The notes: a model not told the origin generated them from the letters alone. DNA of 64,000 nucleotides from Flavobacterium gyeonganense (GCF_029625295.1 NZ_CP121112.1:4216001-4280000), one strand, 5' to 3'; counted from the stretch's first letter, positions 37,090-45,515 are shown. Translations and numbers: made by a program.

Positions 37090-37461
37090 TTAGTATTTGT
37101 TTTCGATTGTAGTTATTTTGGCGTCACCCCAAAGGCTTTCGATGTTGTAGTATTCACGAATATGCTTTTGAAAAACATGTACAACGATGTGCACATAATC
37201 CATAAGAACCCATTCTGCATTATCGGTTCCTTCTACGTGCCATGGTTTATCTTTTAAGTCTTTCGACACTGTTTTCTGAATGGAGTTTACTATGGCGTTA
37301 ACCTGTGTGTTTGAGCTTCCGTTACAAATTACGAAATAGTCACAAACTGCCGTTTCTATTTCTCTTAAGTCCAGAATATCGATATCATTTCCTTTTACTT
37401 CTTCAATCCCTTTGATTATGTTCGCCAACAGAACATCATTATTAATAGTCTTTTTCGCCAT
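37090..37461 (-). CDS. rsfS: Ribosomal silencing factor RsfS
   Basis: 123 residues of the RsfS/Iojap family: DLREIETAVCDYFVICNGSSNTQVNAI, then PWHVEGTDNAEWVLMDYVHIVVHVF. It binds ribosomal protein uL14 and blocks subunit joining when nutrients run low. First gene of the rsfS-ftsH pair and divergent from birA. Confidence 0.95.
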   Translation of the reverse strand: MAKKTINNDVLLANIIKGIEEVKGNDIDILDLREIETAVCDYFVICNGSSNTQVNAIVNSIQKTVSKDLKDKPWHVEGTDNAEWVLMDYVHIVVHVFQKHIREYYNIESLWGDAKITTIENKY

Positions 37462-37503
37462 GAATTATATTTATGAATTTGTAAAGTTACCAAAATTTGT
37501 CAT

Positions 37504-37511
37504 TATTTTTG
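37504..37511 (+). promoter_or_regulatory. Candidate -7 box for birA (TATTTTTG)
   Basis: Exact TAnnTTTG, 42 bases before the birA ATG; TTTG at 37478-37481 is 22 bases upstream. Confidence 0.45.
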
Positions 37512-37553
37512 AACCTTAACAAAATATTAAATTAAGTTATTAAAATTATTTTA

Positions 37554-38282
37554 ATGAAACTAATCAAACTCGATGCCATAGATTCAACAAATGACTTTCT
37601 TAAGGCATTATCCAGTCAGGATGAAATAGATAATTTCACAGTGGTAACAGCTGAAAATCAGATAAAAGGAAAAGGCCAAATGGGGGCCAAATGGTTTTCT
37701 GAGACCGGTAAAAACTTAATTATGAGTGTTTTGGTTAAAAATTTTTTATTTCATACGGAAAAGGTTTTTGATATGAGTTTAATAGTTTCATTAAGTGTAA
37801 TCCAAACATTAAAAGAATTAGATATTCCTCATTTAAGTATTAAATGGCCTAACGACATTATGTCATATAACAAGAAGATAGGTGGCATACTTATTGAAAA
37901 TACTCTAAAAAGTGATGGCAGAATCGTGTCGATAGTTGGGATAGGATTGAATGTTAATCAGGAAAATTTTGAACATTTACCAAATGCATCTTCATTAAAA
38001 GTAATTTGTAATAAGGAATTTGATAAAGAATCCCTTCCTTTTTTAATCATTGAGAAAATGAAACAAAAAATAGGATTATGGGAAAATAATTCTGCTTTGT
38101 ATCGGCAAGAATATTTCAATTTGTTATTCAGAAAAGGAGTGCCAATGCCATTTAAGAATCTTCACAATAAAAATTTCATGGGAATTATTCAGGGTGTTTC
38201 ACCAATCGGAAAGCTGCAGGTTTTACTTGAAGATGATTCTATTGCTGAATTTGAAATAAAGGAAATTCAGATGCTTTATTAA
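37554..38282 (+). CDS. birA: Biotin-[acetyl-CoA-carboxylase] ligase
   Basis: 242 residues, catalytic part only (no N-terminal winged helix), so it ligates biotin but cannot act as a DNA-binding repressor. Motifs: LDAIDSTNDFLKA, the biotinyl-AMP loop KGKGQMGAKWFS, SIKWPNDIM, KKIGGILIEN and GIGLNVN. Divergent from rsfS; converging with a membrane gene. Confidence 0.93.
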   Translation: MKLIKLDAIDSTNDFLKALSSQDEIDNFTVVTAENQIKGKGQMGAKWFSETGKNLIMSVLVKNFLFHTEKVFDMSLIVSLSVIQTLKELDIPHLSIKWPNDIMSYNKKIGGILIENTLKSDGRIVSIVGIGLNVNQENFEHLPNASSLKVICNKEFDKESLPFLIIEKMKQKIGLWENNSALYRQEYFNLLFRKGVPMPFKNLHNKNFMGIIQGVSPIGKLQVLLEDDSIAEFEIKEIQMLY

Positions 38283-38324
38283 AATGATAAGAATTCATAA
38301 GTTCAAAGTTTAAAAATAATCTTT

Positions 38325-38987
38325 CTAAATCTGATGAATTGATTCGGCTTTAGTTTTTGGTTCTATCTTTCTGTTCCAGTAAATAATATAAAATATGCCA
38401 AAAATAGTTGGGGTGATCCAGGCAATTGCACTTCCAATTCCTAATCCTGCAACTATATAAGCCGTGATAGATGCGATTAGTGCCCCAGTCATTTTTCCTA
38501 TATGTTTTGCCAGCCAGCTTTTGTTGGTCTCTGGTAATTTTTTGAAAAAGATAAAGTCTTTATAGCTCATATAAAAACCAAATCCTCCAAAGAAAATAAA
38601 CAACATTCCATTTGTAATAGTATTTAACTGGCAATAAATCCCGAGCAAAATCATTATTACAGAAAAAAGCAACATATTTCCCGAAATTACTTTATCTGCT
38701 AAATTAGCTTTTAGTTTGTGTTTAAAATTCAATATTCTATTTCCTGAAATAACAAGATAGATTGTGAAGAGCCCGATTAGAAATAGAAAAATGTTTTGAT
38801 GATTTGGTATCCAACAGATAATCAACGAAATAATTGAACTCGTTAGCATCCCGATTGAAAATAACTTCCCCATTCTTTTATGTAATTTACCGCCTTTTTT
38901 AACAGCGACATTTCCAATACCTGTAATTAGTCCAATTCCTCCAAAAAAGGCGTGAATGTAAATTAAAATCTTAATTGCTGGTTCCAT
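38325..38987 (-). CDS. Predicted multi-pass membrane protein
   Basis: 220 residues from the ATG at 38987, with about seven hydrophobic helices. HAFFGGIGLITGIGNVAVKKGGKLHKRMGKLF and a pair of His near helix ends resemble DUF2306-type or cytochrome b561-like proteins, but I do not recognise it with confidence. An upstream ATG at 39023 would add 12 hydrophilic residues. No operon partner. Confidence 0.65.
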   Translation of the reverse strand: MEPAIKILIYIHAFFGGIGLITGIGNVAVKKGGKLHKRMGKLFSIGMLTSSIISLIICWIPNHQNIFLFLIGLFTIYLVISGNRILNFKHKLKANLADKVISGNMLLFSVIMILLGIYCQLNTITNGMLFIFFGGFGFYMSYKDFIFFKKLPETNKSWLAKHIGKMTGALIASITAYIVAGLGIGSAIAWITPTIFGIFYIIYWNRKIEPKTKAESIHQI

Positions 38988-39192
38988 CTGATATGTTTTA
39001 GTTTTGATGGACCAAACTTCCATTAATATTCTGATAGAACATAATTTATATTTCCGAATTGTATTTTTTTAAGGATGAATTGTTTTTTAGAAAGATTTGA
39101 AACTAACAAAAGCATAAAGATTTATATTTTGCATTTTCACCAAATTAATTTTTGTATTAATATTCTAAATTGAGACAATGTTATAAACAAAA

Positions 39193-39215
39193 AAAGTCCG
39201 ATTATATCGGACTTT
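39193..39215 (-). terminator. 10-bp hairpin terminator
   Basis: AAAGTCCGAT (39193-39202) pairs exactly with ATCGGACTTT (39206-39215); the A run to its left becomes the T run on the minus strand. It ends the SRPBCC/pyrE transcript. Confidence 0.8.
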
Positions 39216-39242
39216 GTAATATTGTGCTAATCTATAAATGGA

Positions 39243-39635
39243 TTAAAGTTTATTCATATTATTGGCTAAAGTTTCAATAAACTTACTGATCGGACCTTTA
39301 ACCATCATGGCCATCATGGCGTTAAATTCACCTTCAAAAAATAACTGAACAGCACTTTCTGAATCAGAAATACTATCAATATTTGAAACTAAAGTAAAAG
39401 GAAGCTTATCACTTGCAGCACCCAAAATGATTTTGTTAGGAGCTATTTTGTCTTTCATTTTAAGTTTTATTTCCGGCATACCTTTTAGTCCAAAAATAAA
39501 AGCATCTTCCCCGGTTACTTCAAATTTAGCTATATTATCCGGCATTAATTTTTCAAAATTCTTTACATCAGACAGTAAACCAAATAATTCCTGGGCTGAT
39601 TTCTGAACGGTAACTTTTGGACTTTCTAAGTTCAT
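39243..39635 (-). CDS. SRPBCC-family (START-like) protein
   Basis: 130 residues: VQKSAQELFGLLSDVKNFEKLMPDN is the usual first helix pair of START-like (SRPBCC) proteins, ending FEGEFNAMMAMMVKGPISKFIETLANN. They bind hydrophobic ligands in a deep pocket; the ligand here is unknown. It is 63 bases after pyrE on the same strand and likely co-transcribed. Confidence 0.78.
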   Translation of the reverse strand: MNLESPKVTVQKSAQELFGLLSDVKNFEKLMPDNIAKFEVTGEDAFIFGLKGMPEIKLKMKDKIAPNKIILGAASDKLPFTLVSNIDSISDSESAVQLFFEGEFNAMMAMMVKGPISKFIETLANNMNKL

Positions 39636-39698
39636 TTTGTTTTATCGTTTTTTATTATTTTTCTGGTAAAGTTCCTAAAAGGCAGATTAGAATTTATG

Positions 39699-40343
39699 TT
39701 ATTCCTGTCTCCACGTTGAAGGACTAACACTCCAGTCTTGTAAAGTTGTTTGCTGATCTTCACTAATATATTGTTTCTGAACGGCTAAACTTAATAAGTT
39801 TTCATAATTACTCAATGTAAATAAATCAATATTTGCATTTTTGAAATTTTCTTCAGCAACACTAAAACCATAAGTAAAAATGGCTGCCATCCCTTTAATA
39901 TTTGCACCTTCATTACGTAAAGCTTCTACAGCCATAAGACTGCTGTTACCGGTGCTGATTAAATCTTCGACAACAACAACATTCTGGCCTTTTTGCAAAA
40001 AGCCTTCAACCTGATTTTGTCTTCCGTGTTTTTTAGGTTCAGGGCGTACATATACAAATGGTAATCCAAGACTTTCCGCAACAAGAATCCCTATTCCAAT
40101 GGCTCCTGTAGCAACCCCTGCAATAACATCTGGCTTGCCAAATTGTTTTTCTATGTTTTTCGCAAATTCATCACGAATGTAATTTCGGATAATTGGAAAT
40201 GAAAGAATTAATCTGTTGTCACAATAAATAGGTGATTTCCATCCGGAAGCCCATGTAAAAGGATTTTCTGGATTCAATTTAATTGCATTTATTTGCAAAA
40301 GCAATTCTGCTGTTTTTTCGGCGGTATCTTTATTAAAAATCAT
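39699..40343 (-). CDS. pyrE: Orotate phosphoribosyltransferase
   Basis: 214 residues. FTWASGWKSPIYCDNR, GVATGAIGIGILVAE, FVYVRPEPKKHGRQNQVEG and the PRPP loop VVVVEDLISTGNS identify PyrE, which adds ribose-5-phosphate to orotate in UMP synthesis. I chose the ATG at 40343 (MIFNKDTAEK); an upstream in-frame start at 40376 would overlap the divergent NUDIX gene. The -7 box ends four bases before this ATG, supporting that choice and predicting a leaderless mRNA. Confidence 0.94.
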   Translation of the reverse strand: MIFNKDTAEKTAELLLQINAIKLNPENPFTWASGWKSPIYCDNRLILSFPIIRNYIRDEFAKNIEKQFGKPDVIAGVATGAIGIGILVAESLGLPFVYVRPEPKKHGRQNQVEGFLQKGQNVVVVEDLISTGNSSLMAVEALRNEGANIKGMAAIFTYGFSVAEENFKNANIDLFTLSNYENLLSLAVQKQYISEDQQTTLQDWSVSPSTWRQE

Positions 40344-40347
40344 AGTA

Positions 40348-40377
40348 CAAATGTATAAAGTTTTTGTGAACGACAAA
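40348..40377 (-). promoter_or_regulatory. pyrE promoter TTTG-N18-TACATTTG
   Basis: On the minus strand TTTG (40374-40377), an 18-base spacer and TACATTTG (40348-40355), then four bases to the pyrE ATG. It is the best promoter match in the window and lies across the start codon of the divergent NUDIX gene. Confidence 0.7.
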
Positions 40378-40974
40378 CCACTTTTTTTGACAAATGAAAT
40401 CTCGAAAGAGACTAATTTTCAATTGTTCCTGTTGGAGAGTATTGATATAGAGCAGCTTATTGTGAAAATATTTCAAAATAAAATTCAAAAGGCCTATTTA
40501 TACCATCCCGACGAGAAGGAAATAATGAAGACGCTAAAAGCCAAAATACCTGTAAATAAAGCCGGAGGAGGTTTTGTTTATAATAAAAAAGGTGAAGTTT
40601 TGTTTATTTTTAGAAACGGAAAATGGGACTTGCCAAAGGGTGGGACTGAAAAAGGAGAAGAGATTGAACAAACTGCTATGCGCGAAGTTGAGGAAGAAAC
40701 AGGTGTTAATCAACTCCGAATTACAAATAAACTCCAAAAAACCTATCATGTTTTTAAGCGCAACGGAAAATATAAATTAAAAATCACGCATTGGTTTGAG
40801 ATGTACTCTGATTTTGAAGGAACACCTCAAGGCCAACTAGAAGAGGGTATCGAAAAAGTAGCGTGGCTAAATCCGGAACAAATCAAAGAAGCGCTTAAAA
40901 ATTCTTATGAAAACATTAAATTATTGTTTGAAGAGGAAGGAAAACCAATTTTTAAAATTCCAGACTCTAATTAA
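40351..40974 (+). CDS. NUDIX hydrolase
   Basis: 207 residues. The N-terminal ~65 residues are a separate alpha/beta region; the NUDIX domain follows, with the box GGTEKGEEIEQTAMREVEEETG (the Gly, RE and EExG residues all present) and a C-terminal EEGIEKVAWLNPEQIKEAL. It cleaves a nucleoside diphosphate linked to another moiety; substrate not known. The ATG is only seven bases from the divergent pyrE ATG. Confidence 0.9.
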   Translation: MYKVFVNDKPLFLTNEISKETNFQLFLLESIDIEQLIVKIFQNKIQKAYLYHPDEKEIMKTLKAKIPVNKAGGGFVYNKKGEVLFIFRNGKWDLPKGGTEKGEEIEQTAMREVEEETGVNQLRITNKLQKTYHVFKRNGKYKLKITHWFEMYSDFEGTPQGQLEEGIEKVAWLNPEQIKEALKNSYENIKLLFEEEGKPIFKIPDSN

Positions 40975-40991
40975 TTATCATGACGTGCCAC

Positions 40992-41044
40992 CATTTATTA
41001 AAAGCCCCAATCAACTTTGCGTTCATTGGGGCTTTTAATAAATG
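40992..41044. terminator. Perfect 20-bp hairpin terminator
   Basis: CATTTATTAAAAGCCCCAAT (40992-41011) is the exact reverse complement of 41025-41044, with a 13-base loop. It closes the NUDIX gene. Confidence 0.85.
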
Positions 41045-41100
41045 CTGTCGGGCTATGCGCGCTACTTAGGTAGCTTGCTTCTATCCCTCACGCGAAATTT
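41045..41100. repeat. GC-rich non-coding repeat-like element
   Basis: GC-rich tract (CTGTCGGGCTATGCGCGC ... CCCTCACGCG) directly after the terminator, out of character with the AT-rich surroundings and in no open frame. It recalls dispersed flavobacterial intergenic repeats. The remainder of the gap to 41425 is AT-rich, with three CCTGAAAC copies at 41375-41405 and the dbpA promoter. Confidence 0.4.
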
Positions 41101-41413
41101 TAGAATTTGTTTCGAGTTTTTTGCTGCCAGATTATTGGAAGTATGTGAAAAACTCTCTGATATTTCTTTGTATGTAAAACCGTAAAATAATTTCTTGTTT
41201 GTGTAATTGATTTTTTTATGCTTTAAAGTATAGATAAATGTGATATTTACATGGGTTTAATGAATATACAAAATGTTTGTAATTGTAATCTAATTGTGCT
41301 TTCGATTAGAAAATAATATGTCCCAAAATACAAACTTAATAATACGCATTAATTTAAACCATTAGTATTTCAGCCTGAAACCTGAAACAAGAAAAACCTG
41401 AAACAAATTTCCC

Positions 41414-41421
41414 TACTTTTG
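41414..41421 (+). promoter_or_regulatory. Candidate -7 box for DEAD-box gene (TACTTTTG)
   Basis: Exact TAnnTTTG four bases before the ATG at 41426, predicting a leaderless mRNA; no TTTG at -33 spacing. Confidence 0.5.
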
Positions 41422-41425
41422 CAAA

Positions 41426-42774
41426 ATGAATAAAAAACAACATCCAGACAATATACTTTTGAATTTAGGAATTGAGAACCTGAATGAAATGCAGGAAATG
41501 GCACAAGATGCTATTTTAAATGAAAACAATGTTTTATTGCTGTCACCAACAGGTTCGGGAAAGACATTGGCTTTTCTGCTTCCGGTTTTAGAATTATTAC
41601 AGCCCGAAATTTTATCGGTTCAATGTTTAATTCTGGTTCCGTCCCGTGAACTTGGATTACAAATTGAGCAAGTCTGGAAAAAAATGGGCACCAGTTATAA
41701 AGTGAATATTTGTTATGGCGGACATTCGATTGATACAGAAATTAAAAACTTAAGCAATCCGCCTGGTGTTTTAATTGGAACTCCTGGGAGGATAGCAGAT
41801 CATATTGACAGAGAGACTTTTCGGACAGATAAAATTCAGACTCTAATTCTGGATGAATTCGATAAGTCGCTTCAATTAGGTTTTCATGAGCAAATGTCTT
41901 TTATTATTGGAAGATTACCAAAAGTGAATAAAAGAGTTTTAGTTTCTGCAACTTCAGATGTTGAAATTCCGAAATACACCAGAGTAGTAAATCCAATCAT
42001 TTTAGATTTTATTCCGGAAGAAGAGGAAAAAGCAAATCTTTCGTTGAAAATGGTAGTTTCGCCTCTTAAAGATAAATTAGAAAGCTTATTTAATTTGATT
42101 TGTTCCTTAAAATCCCAGTCGGCTATTATATTTTGTAATCATCGCGATGCTGCCGAACGTATCAGTGATACTTTAAATGAAAAAGGAATTTATTCTATTT
42201 ACTATCACGGTGGTATGGATCAGGAGGAACGGGAACGTGCTTTAATTCAGTTTAGAAACGGAAGCATGAGTTATTTAATTACTACCGATTTAGCTGCTCG
42301 TGGGCTGGATATTCCGGAAATGAAACACGTAATTCATTATCATTTGCCTTTGAAAGAAGACGAATTTACACATCGTAATGGTCGTACCGCACGTATGCAG
42401 GCTTCAGGGACAGCTTACATTATTATTCACGAAAGTGAGAAAAAAATGGATTATATTGATTATAGTATCGAAATGCTTAATGTTGAAAATGCTGCTGTTC
42501 TGCCAAAACCTCCTGAATTTCAAACTGTTTATATCAGTGGAGGAAAAAAACAAAACTGAATAAGTTTGATATCGTCGGTTTCTTTTCGCAAAAAGGAAAA
42601 CTGGAAAAAGATGATTTGGGTTTAATTGAAGTGAAAGATTTCGTTTCGTTTGCAGCTGTAAAATATAATAAAGTGAAAGATTTACTTAAAAATATAAAAG
42701 ATGAGAAGATGAAAGGAAAGAAATTTAAAATTGAGGTTGCGAGAAAAGTTGTAAAAAAAGAAGATGGAAGATAA
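41426..42774 (+). CDS. DbpA-type DEAD-box RNA helicase, frameshift before RNA-binding domain
   Basis: The open frame 41426-42559 encodes a complete two-lobe helicase core (377 residues): SPTGSGKT, PSRELGLQ, TPGRI, LDEFDKS (DEFD variant of DEAD), SATSD, TTDLAARGLDIP and HRNGRTAR. It stops at GGKKQN. In the -1 frame the sequence continues straight on as NKFDIVGFFSQKGKLEKDDL ... FKIEVARKV to 42774, which is the DbpA RNA-binding domain. One extra A in the A7 run at 42544-42550 rejoins both into a normal 449-residue protein. DbpA proteins act in 50S ribosome assembly. I treat the break as a probable sequencing error. Confidence 0.87.
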
Positions 42775-42999
42775 ATAAGTGTTTTGCTTTTTAACTCAAG
42801 TTAAAAAATATATTATAAATATTGAATTTAATATTTTGTGTAATTTGTTGATTTCTAAAATGTTAATGATGTTTTGTTATTAGGTTGTGAAAAAATAAAT
42901 AAAATTCACAATTTAATGTTAATCAAAGTATAGTTTTAGAAGTAATTTTTCATAATTTCGGCGATTATTAATAGTATAAAAATTAACCCCAAATTCATT

Positions 43000-43449
43000 A
43001 TGAAAAAGATTATTACCCTTGCCGTTTTACTTTTTAGTTTTGTTTCATTTGCACAGATTAAAGTACTTGAAACTGTTCCTGTTGAAAAATTAGGAAAAGT
43101 AAACAACAACTATATTCAAAAAATTGGAGATGAATATACTGTTTATTATACTAGTATTGTGAGCGATGATGACGATTCTTCAAGCTTAAGAAAATTTTCT
43201 TTTAAAAACGTTAATAACGACTATGCAAGTCTTTACAGTATCATTATGAATGGTTTTAATGCAACTCCTTTATATGATATTAAATTAGAATTACCTAACA
43301 ATTATATTTGGTTACATTATACAGGAAACACTCTTCCTGAGAAATCTACAGTTCAGTTTATGGTTTCAAGCAAAGACGCTTCTTCAGGTTCAAGCAATGT
43401 TTCTGAACCTTTCGTAAAAGATCAGATCAATAAATTATTTCAAAAATAA
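43000..43449 (+). CDS. Secreted hypothetical protein
   Basis: 149 residues; signal peptide MKKIITLAVLLFSFVSFAQ. The mature part is mostly beta with a DDDDSSS turn; no family recognised. It has its own terminator, and an IS3 element inserted ten bases after that terminator. A near-consensus TAATTTCG box at 42953-42960 might be its promoter. Confidence 0.7.
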   Translation: MKKIITLAVLLFSFVSFAQIKVLETVPVEKLGKVNNNYIQKIGDEYTVYYTSIVSDDDDSSSLRKFSFKNVNNDYASLYSIIMNGFNATPLYDIKLELPNNYIWLHYTGNTLPEKSTVQFMVSSKDASSGSSNVSEPFVKDQINKLFQK

Positions 43450-43470
43450 TTTGCTTTAAAATATAAAACT

Positions 43471-43506
43471 AAAAAAGGCTATTCAATAATTGGATAGCCT
43501 TTTTTA
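43471..43506 (+). terminator. Terminator after secreted hypothetical
   Basis: AAAAAAGGCTAT pairs with ATAGCCTTTTTT around a short AT loop. It lies nine bases outside the left IS end. Confidence 0.82.
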
Positions 43507-43515
43507 GTATAAAGA

Positions 43516-43540
43516 TGTCCCGTCCTGAAATAGCGATACA
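43516..43540 (+). repeat. IS left terminal inverted repeat
   Basis: 25-bp end beginning TGTCCCGTCCTGAAA; matches the right end in inverted orientation. Confidence 0.85.
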
Positions 43541-43554
43541 CAAAAACAATCGTT

Positions 43555-43983
43555 ATGGAAGAATACAGCAATTATGTAAAGCGCACCCAGCGAGATTACA
43601 GCATGTCCTTAAAACTTCAAATCGTTAGAGAAGTTGAGCAAGGTAGTTCATCAATTACCCAAATTAGAAAACAATATGGCATTCAAAGCCATGCTACAGT
43701 TCTGGGCTGGTTACGAAAATTTGGTAACTTTGATTGGGAAAACCAATCTCCTTTGAATATGGCAAAGTCACCCGAACAAAAAATTATGGAACTTGAAGCC
43801 CAAGTCAAGCTATTAGAAAAACAAAAGGCTCTTTTAGAACGACAAGCTTACGTTGCAGATAAAAAAGCAATCTTGTTTGACATGATGATTGATTTAGCTG
43901 AGAAAGAATATCATATCGATATCCGAAAAAACTCTGCACCCGAACAATCGCCCGCTTCAGAGCAAAAGAACAAAAAACAGTAG
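43555..43983 (+). CDS. IS3-family transposase OrfA (HTH)
   Basis: 142 residues: HTH_29/Tnp_1-type DNA-binding part (DYSMSLKLQIVREVEQGSSSITQIRKQYGI, then ATVLGWLRKFG) and a leucine-zipper coiled coil (~85-125). The frame ends KNKKQ-stop at an A6 run (43972-43977) where a -1 step leads into orfB. IS3 elements normally make an OrfAB fusion by -1 frameshifting here. The heptamer is C_AAA_AAA, not the optimal A_AAA_AAG. Confidence 0.9.
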   Translation: MEEYSNYVKRTQRDYSMSLKLQIVREVEQGSSSITQIRKQYGIQSHATVLGWLRKFGNFDWENQSPLNMAKSPEQKIMELEAQVKLLEKQKALLERQAYVADKKAILFDMMIDLAEKEYHIDIRKNSAPEQSPASEQKNKKQ

Positions 43984-43984
43984 C
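43969..43984 (+). repeat. 16-bp direct repeat at the orfA/orfB junction
   Basis: AACAAAAAACAGTAGC here and again, exactly, at 44810-44825 near the end of orfB. This copy spans the frameshift site and orfA stop; the second forms the left part of a hairpin. Confidence 0.6.
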
Positions 43985-43997
43985 GTTTACCTGTTAT

Positions 43998-44849
43998 TTG
44001 TTCGGGATAGACAGACAGGTTTATTATCGAAAGACTAGAAGAATAGCATCCAAACAAAACAAAGCCAAAGAAGTAATTTTGATGGTGGATAATATCAGGA
44101 AGACAATGCCTAGAATAGGTACTCGAAAACTATATTATCTTTTGTTGGATAAACTTCAATTAATGAAAATTGGAAGAGATAAGTTCTTTGATATACTCAG
44201 AGCCAATCATTTATTGATACATCCTAAAGGAAGTTATCATCTAACGACTAACTCACATCATCGATTTAATAAACATCAAAATCGAATTCTAGATTTAGAA
44301 ATTAACAGACCAGAGCAAGTTTGGGTCTCTGATATAACCTATCTAGGAAAAAGAGATAATCCTTGCTATTTAAGCTTAGTCACAGATGCTTATTCTAAAA
44401 AGATTATGGGATATTATCTTGCCGATAACATGAACACAGAAAGCAGTTTGAAGGCTTTTAAAATGGCTCTTAAACACAGAAACAACAAAAAATTACCATT
44501 GATACATCATTCAGACAGAGGGATTCAATATTGTGCTAATGACTATCAAAAGCAGCTTAATAAAAATAAAATTCTATGCAGTATGACACAAAACTCTGAC
44601 CCTTATGAAAATGCAGTGGCAGAAAGGATTAATGGTATTTTAAAACAGGAATTTATGATTGACAAATACAATCAAAAAGCAGAAATCATGCAAAAAATTG
44701 TAAAAGAAGCTATTGATATCTATAATGAAATCAGACCTCATTATTCTAATTACATACTTACTCCAAATCAGATGCATAACCAAAACAAAATTAAAATGAG
44801 AACCTATAAAACAAAAAACAGTAGCAAAACTGAGCTTGCTACTGTCTAA
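43998..44849 (+). CDS. IS3-family transposase OrfB (DDE integrase)
   Basis: 283 residues from the first in-frame start (TTG), but open upstream through the orfA stop, as expected for a -1 fusion. HTH_21 segment (MPRIGTRKLYYLL) then the rve integrase core: WVSDITYLG (first Asp), HHSDRGIQYC (second Asp), and NAVAERINGILKQEF (Glu). All three catalytic acids are present, so the element should be able to transpose if OrfAB is made. Confidence 0.92.
   Translation: MFGIDRQVYYRKTRRIASKQNKAKEVILMVDNIRKTMPRIGTRKLYYLLLDKLQLMKIGRDKFFDILRANHLLIHPKGSYHLTTNSHHRFNKHQNRILDLEINRPEQVWVSDITYLGKRDNPCYLSLVTDAYSKKIMGYYLADNMNTESSLKAFKMALKHRNNKKLPLIHHSDRGIQYCANDYQKQLNKNKILCSMTQNSDPYENAVAERINGILKQEFMIDKYNQKAEIMQKIVKEAIDIYNEIRPHYSNYILTPNQMHNQNKIKMRTYKTKNSSKTELATV
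44819..44844. repeat. 9-bp hairpin at 3' end of orfB
   Basis: CAGTAGCAA (44819-44827) pairs exactly with TTGCTACTG (44836-44844). It lies within the last codons of orfB and may damp read-through transcription or translation. Confidence 0.6.
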
Positions 44850-44876
44850 AATTGTACTTTTATTTTTTATTAATCC

Positions 44877-44901
44877 TGTATCACTTTTTCAGGACTAGAC
44901 A
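44877..44901 (-). repeat. IS right terminal inverted repeat
   Basis: 25-bp inverted partner of 43516-43540, followed by the AGA duplication. Confidence 0.85.
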
Positions 44902-44918
44902 AGATTTAGAAAACATTG

Positions 44919-45434
44919 TTATTTCCTAAAATTCTTATGATTATGTTTTCTTTTGTAATGAGTTTGTTTTAGTTTTTTTTTGTCTTCAGAAATGACACTA
45001 ATTGTACCGTCAATTTCAAGCATGCACAGTTTAACTTCATTAAAGTGTTCTAAGCCATGTTCTCGCATTGCTTCTTTTAATTCATCGTTGGAAATGTCTA
45101 ATTTACTTAAAGTTTTAAAATCAAGTTTTCCATCATGAATAAGGACTTCAGGCTTATCCAGAAGTAAATCGCTAATAAGCTTGTATTTGTGTGTCAATTT
45201 TTTAATTATAAAGTTGATTACAAACAAGACCAAAGCAGCTACCAAACCTCCCCAAAGACTGGTGTCTGGGCCTACCATTGCATTTTGAACGGAATTACTA
45301 ATCAGTAAAATCAGGATAATGTCAGCAGTGTTTAATTGGGATAGCTCTTTTTTTCCGAATATTCGTATAGCAATTGTCATAAAAAAATAGACGGCAGCAC
45401 TTCTTAAAATAATGTCTAAATAAGGGAAAAGCAT
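44919..45434 (-). CDS. DUF421 (YetF-type) membrane protein
   Basis: 171 residues: three N-terminal membrane helices (~5-80) and a cytosolic/periplasmic domain with LISDLLLDKPEVLIHDGKLD and ELKEAMREHGLEHFNEVKLCMLEIDGTISVI, typical of the DUF421/YetF family. Function unproven. The C-terminus is basic (HYKRKHNHKNFRK). The IS3 element ends 17 bases after its stop, so its terminator may have been displaced. Confidence 0.85.
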   Translation of the reverse strand: MLFPYLDIILRSAAVYFFMTIAIRIFGKKELSQLNTADIILILLISNSVQNAMVGPDTSLWGGLVAALVLFVINFIIKKLTHKYKLISDLLLDKPEVLIHDGKLDFKTLSKLDISNDELKEAMREHGLEHFNEVKLCMLEIDGTISVISEDKKKLKQTHYKRKHNHKNFRK

Positions 45435-45456
45435 GTTTTTTATTTTAAAGTTAACA

Positions 45457-45495
45457 AAAAAGCCTTGTCAAAGTTTAAACCTGACAAAGCTTTTT
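45457..45495 (-). terminator. Terminator of rimK-type gene
   Basis: AAAAAGCCTTGTCA (45457-45470) faces TGACAAAGCTTTTT (45482-45495), one mismatch; functional on the minus strand after the stop at 45516. Confidence 0.75.
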
Positions 45496-45515
45496 AAATA
45501 TCTGTATGTTTTAAC

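Larger units (their letters stand above)
43516..44901 (+). mobile_element. Complete IS3-family insertion sequence (1386 bp)
   Basis: The 25-bp ends are inverted repeats: 43516-43540 starts TGTCCCGTCCTGAAATAGCG and 44877-44901, read on the other strand, starts TGTCTAGTCCTGAAAAAGTG; 20 or more of 25 bases match. Flanks show a 3-bp direct duplication AGA (43513-43515 and 44902-44904), as expected for IS3. It carries orfA (HTH) and orfB (DDE integrase). Both ends and the duplication are intact, so it looks recent. Confidence 0.9.
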
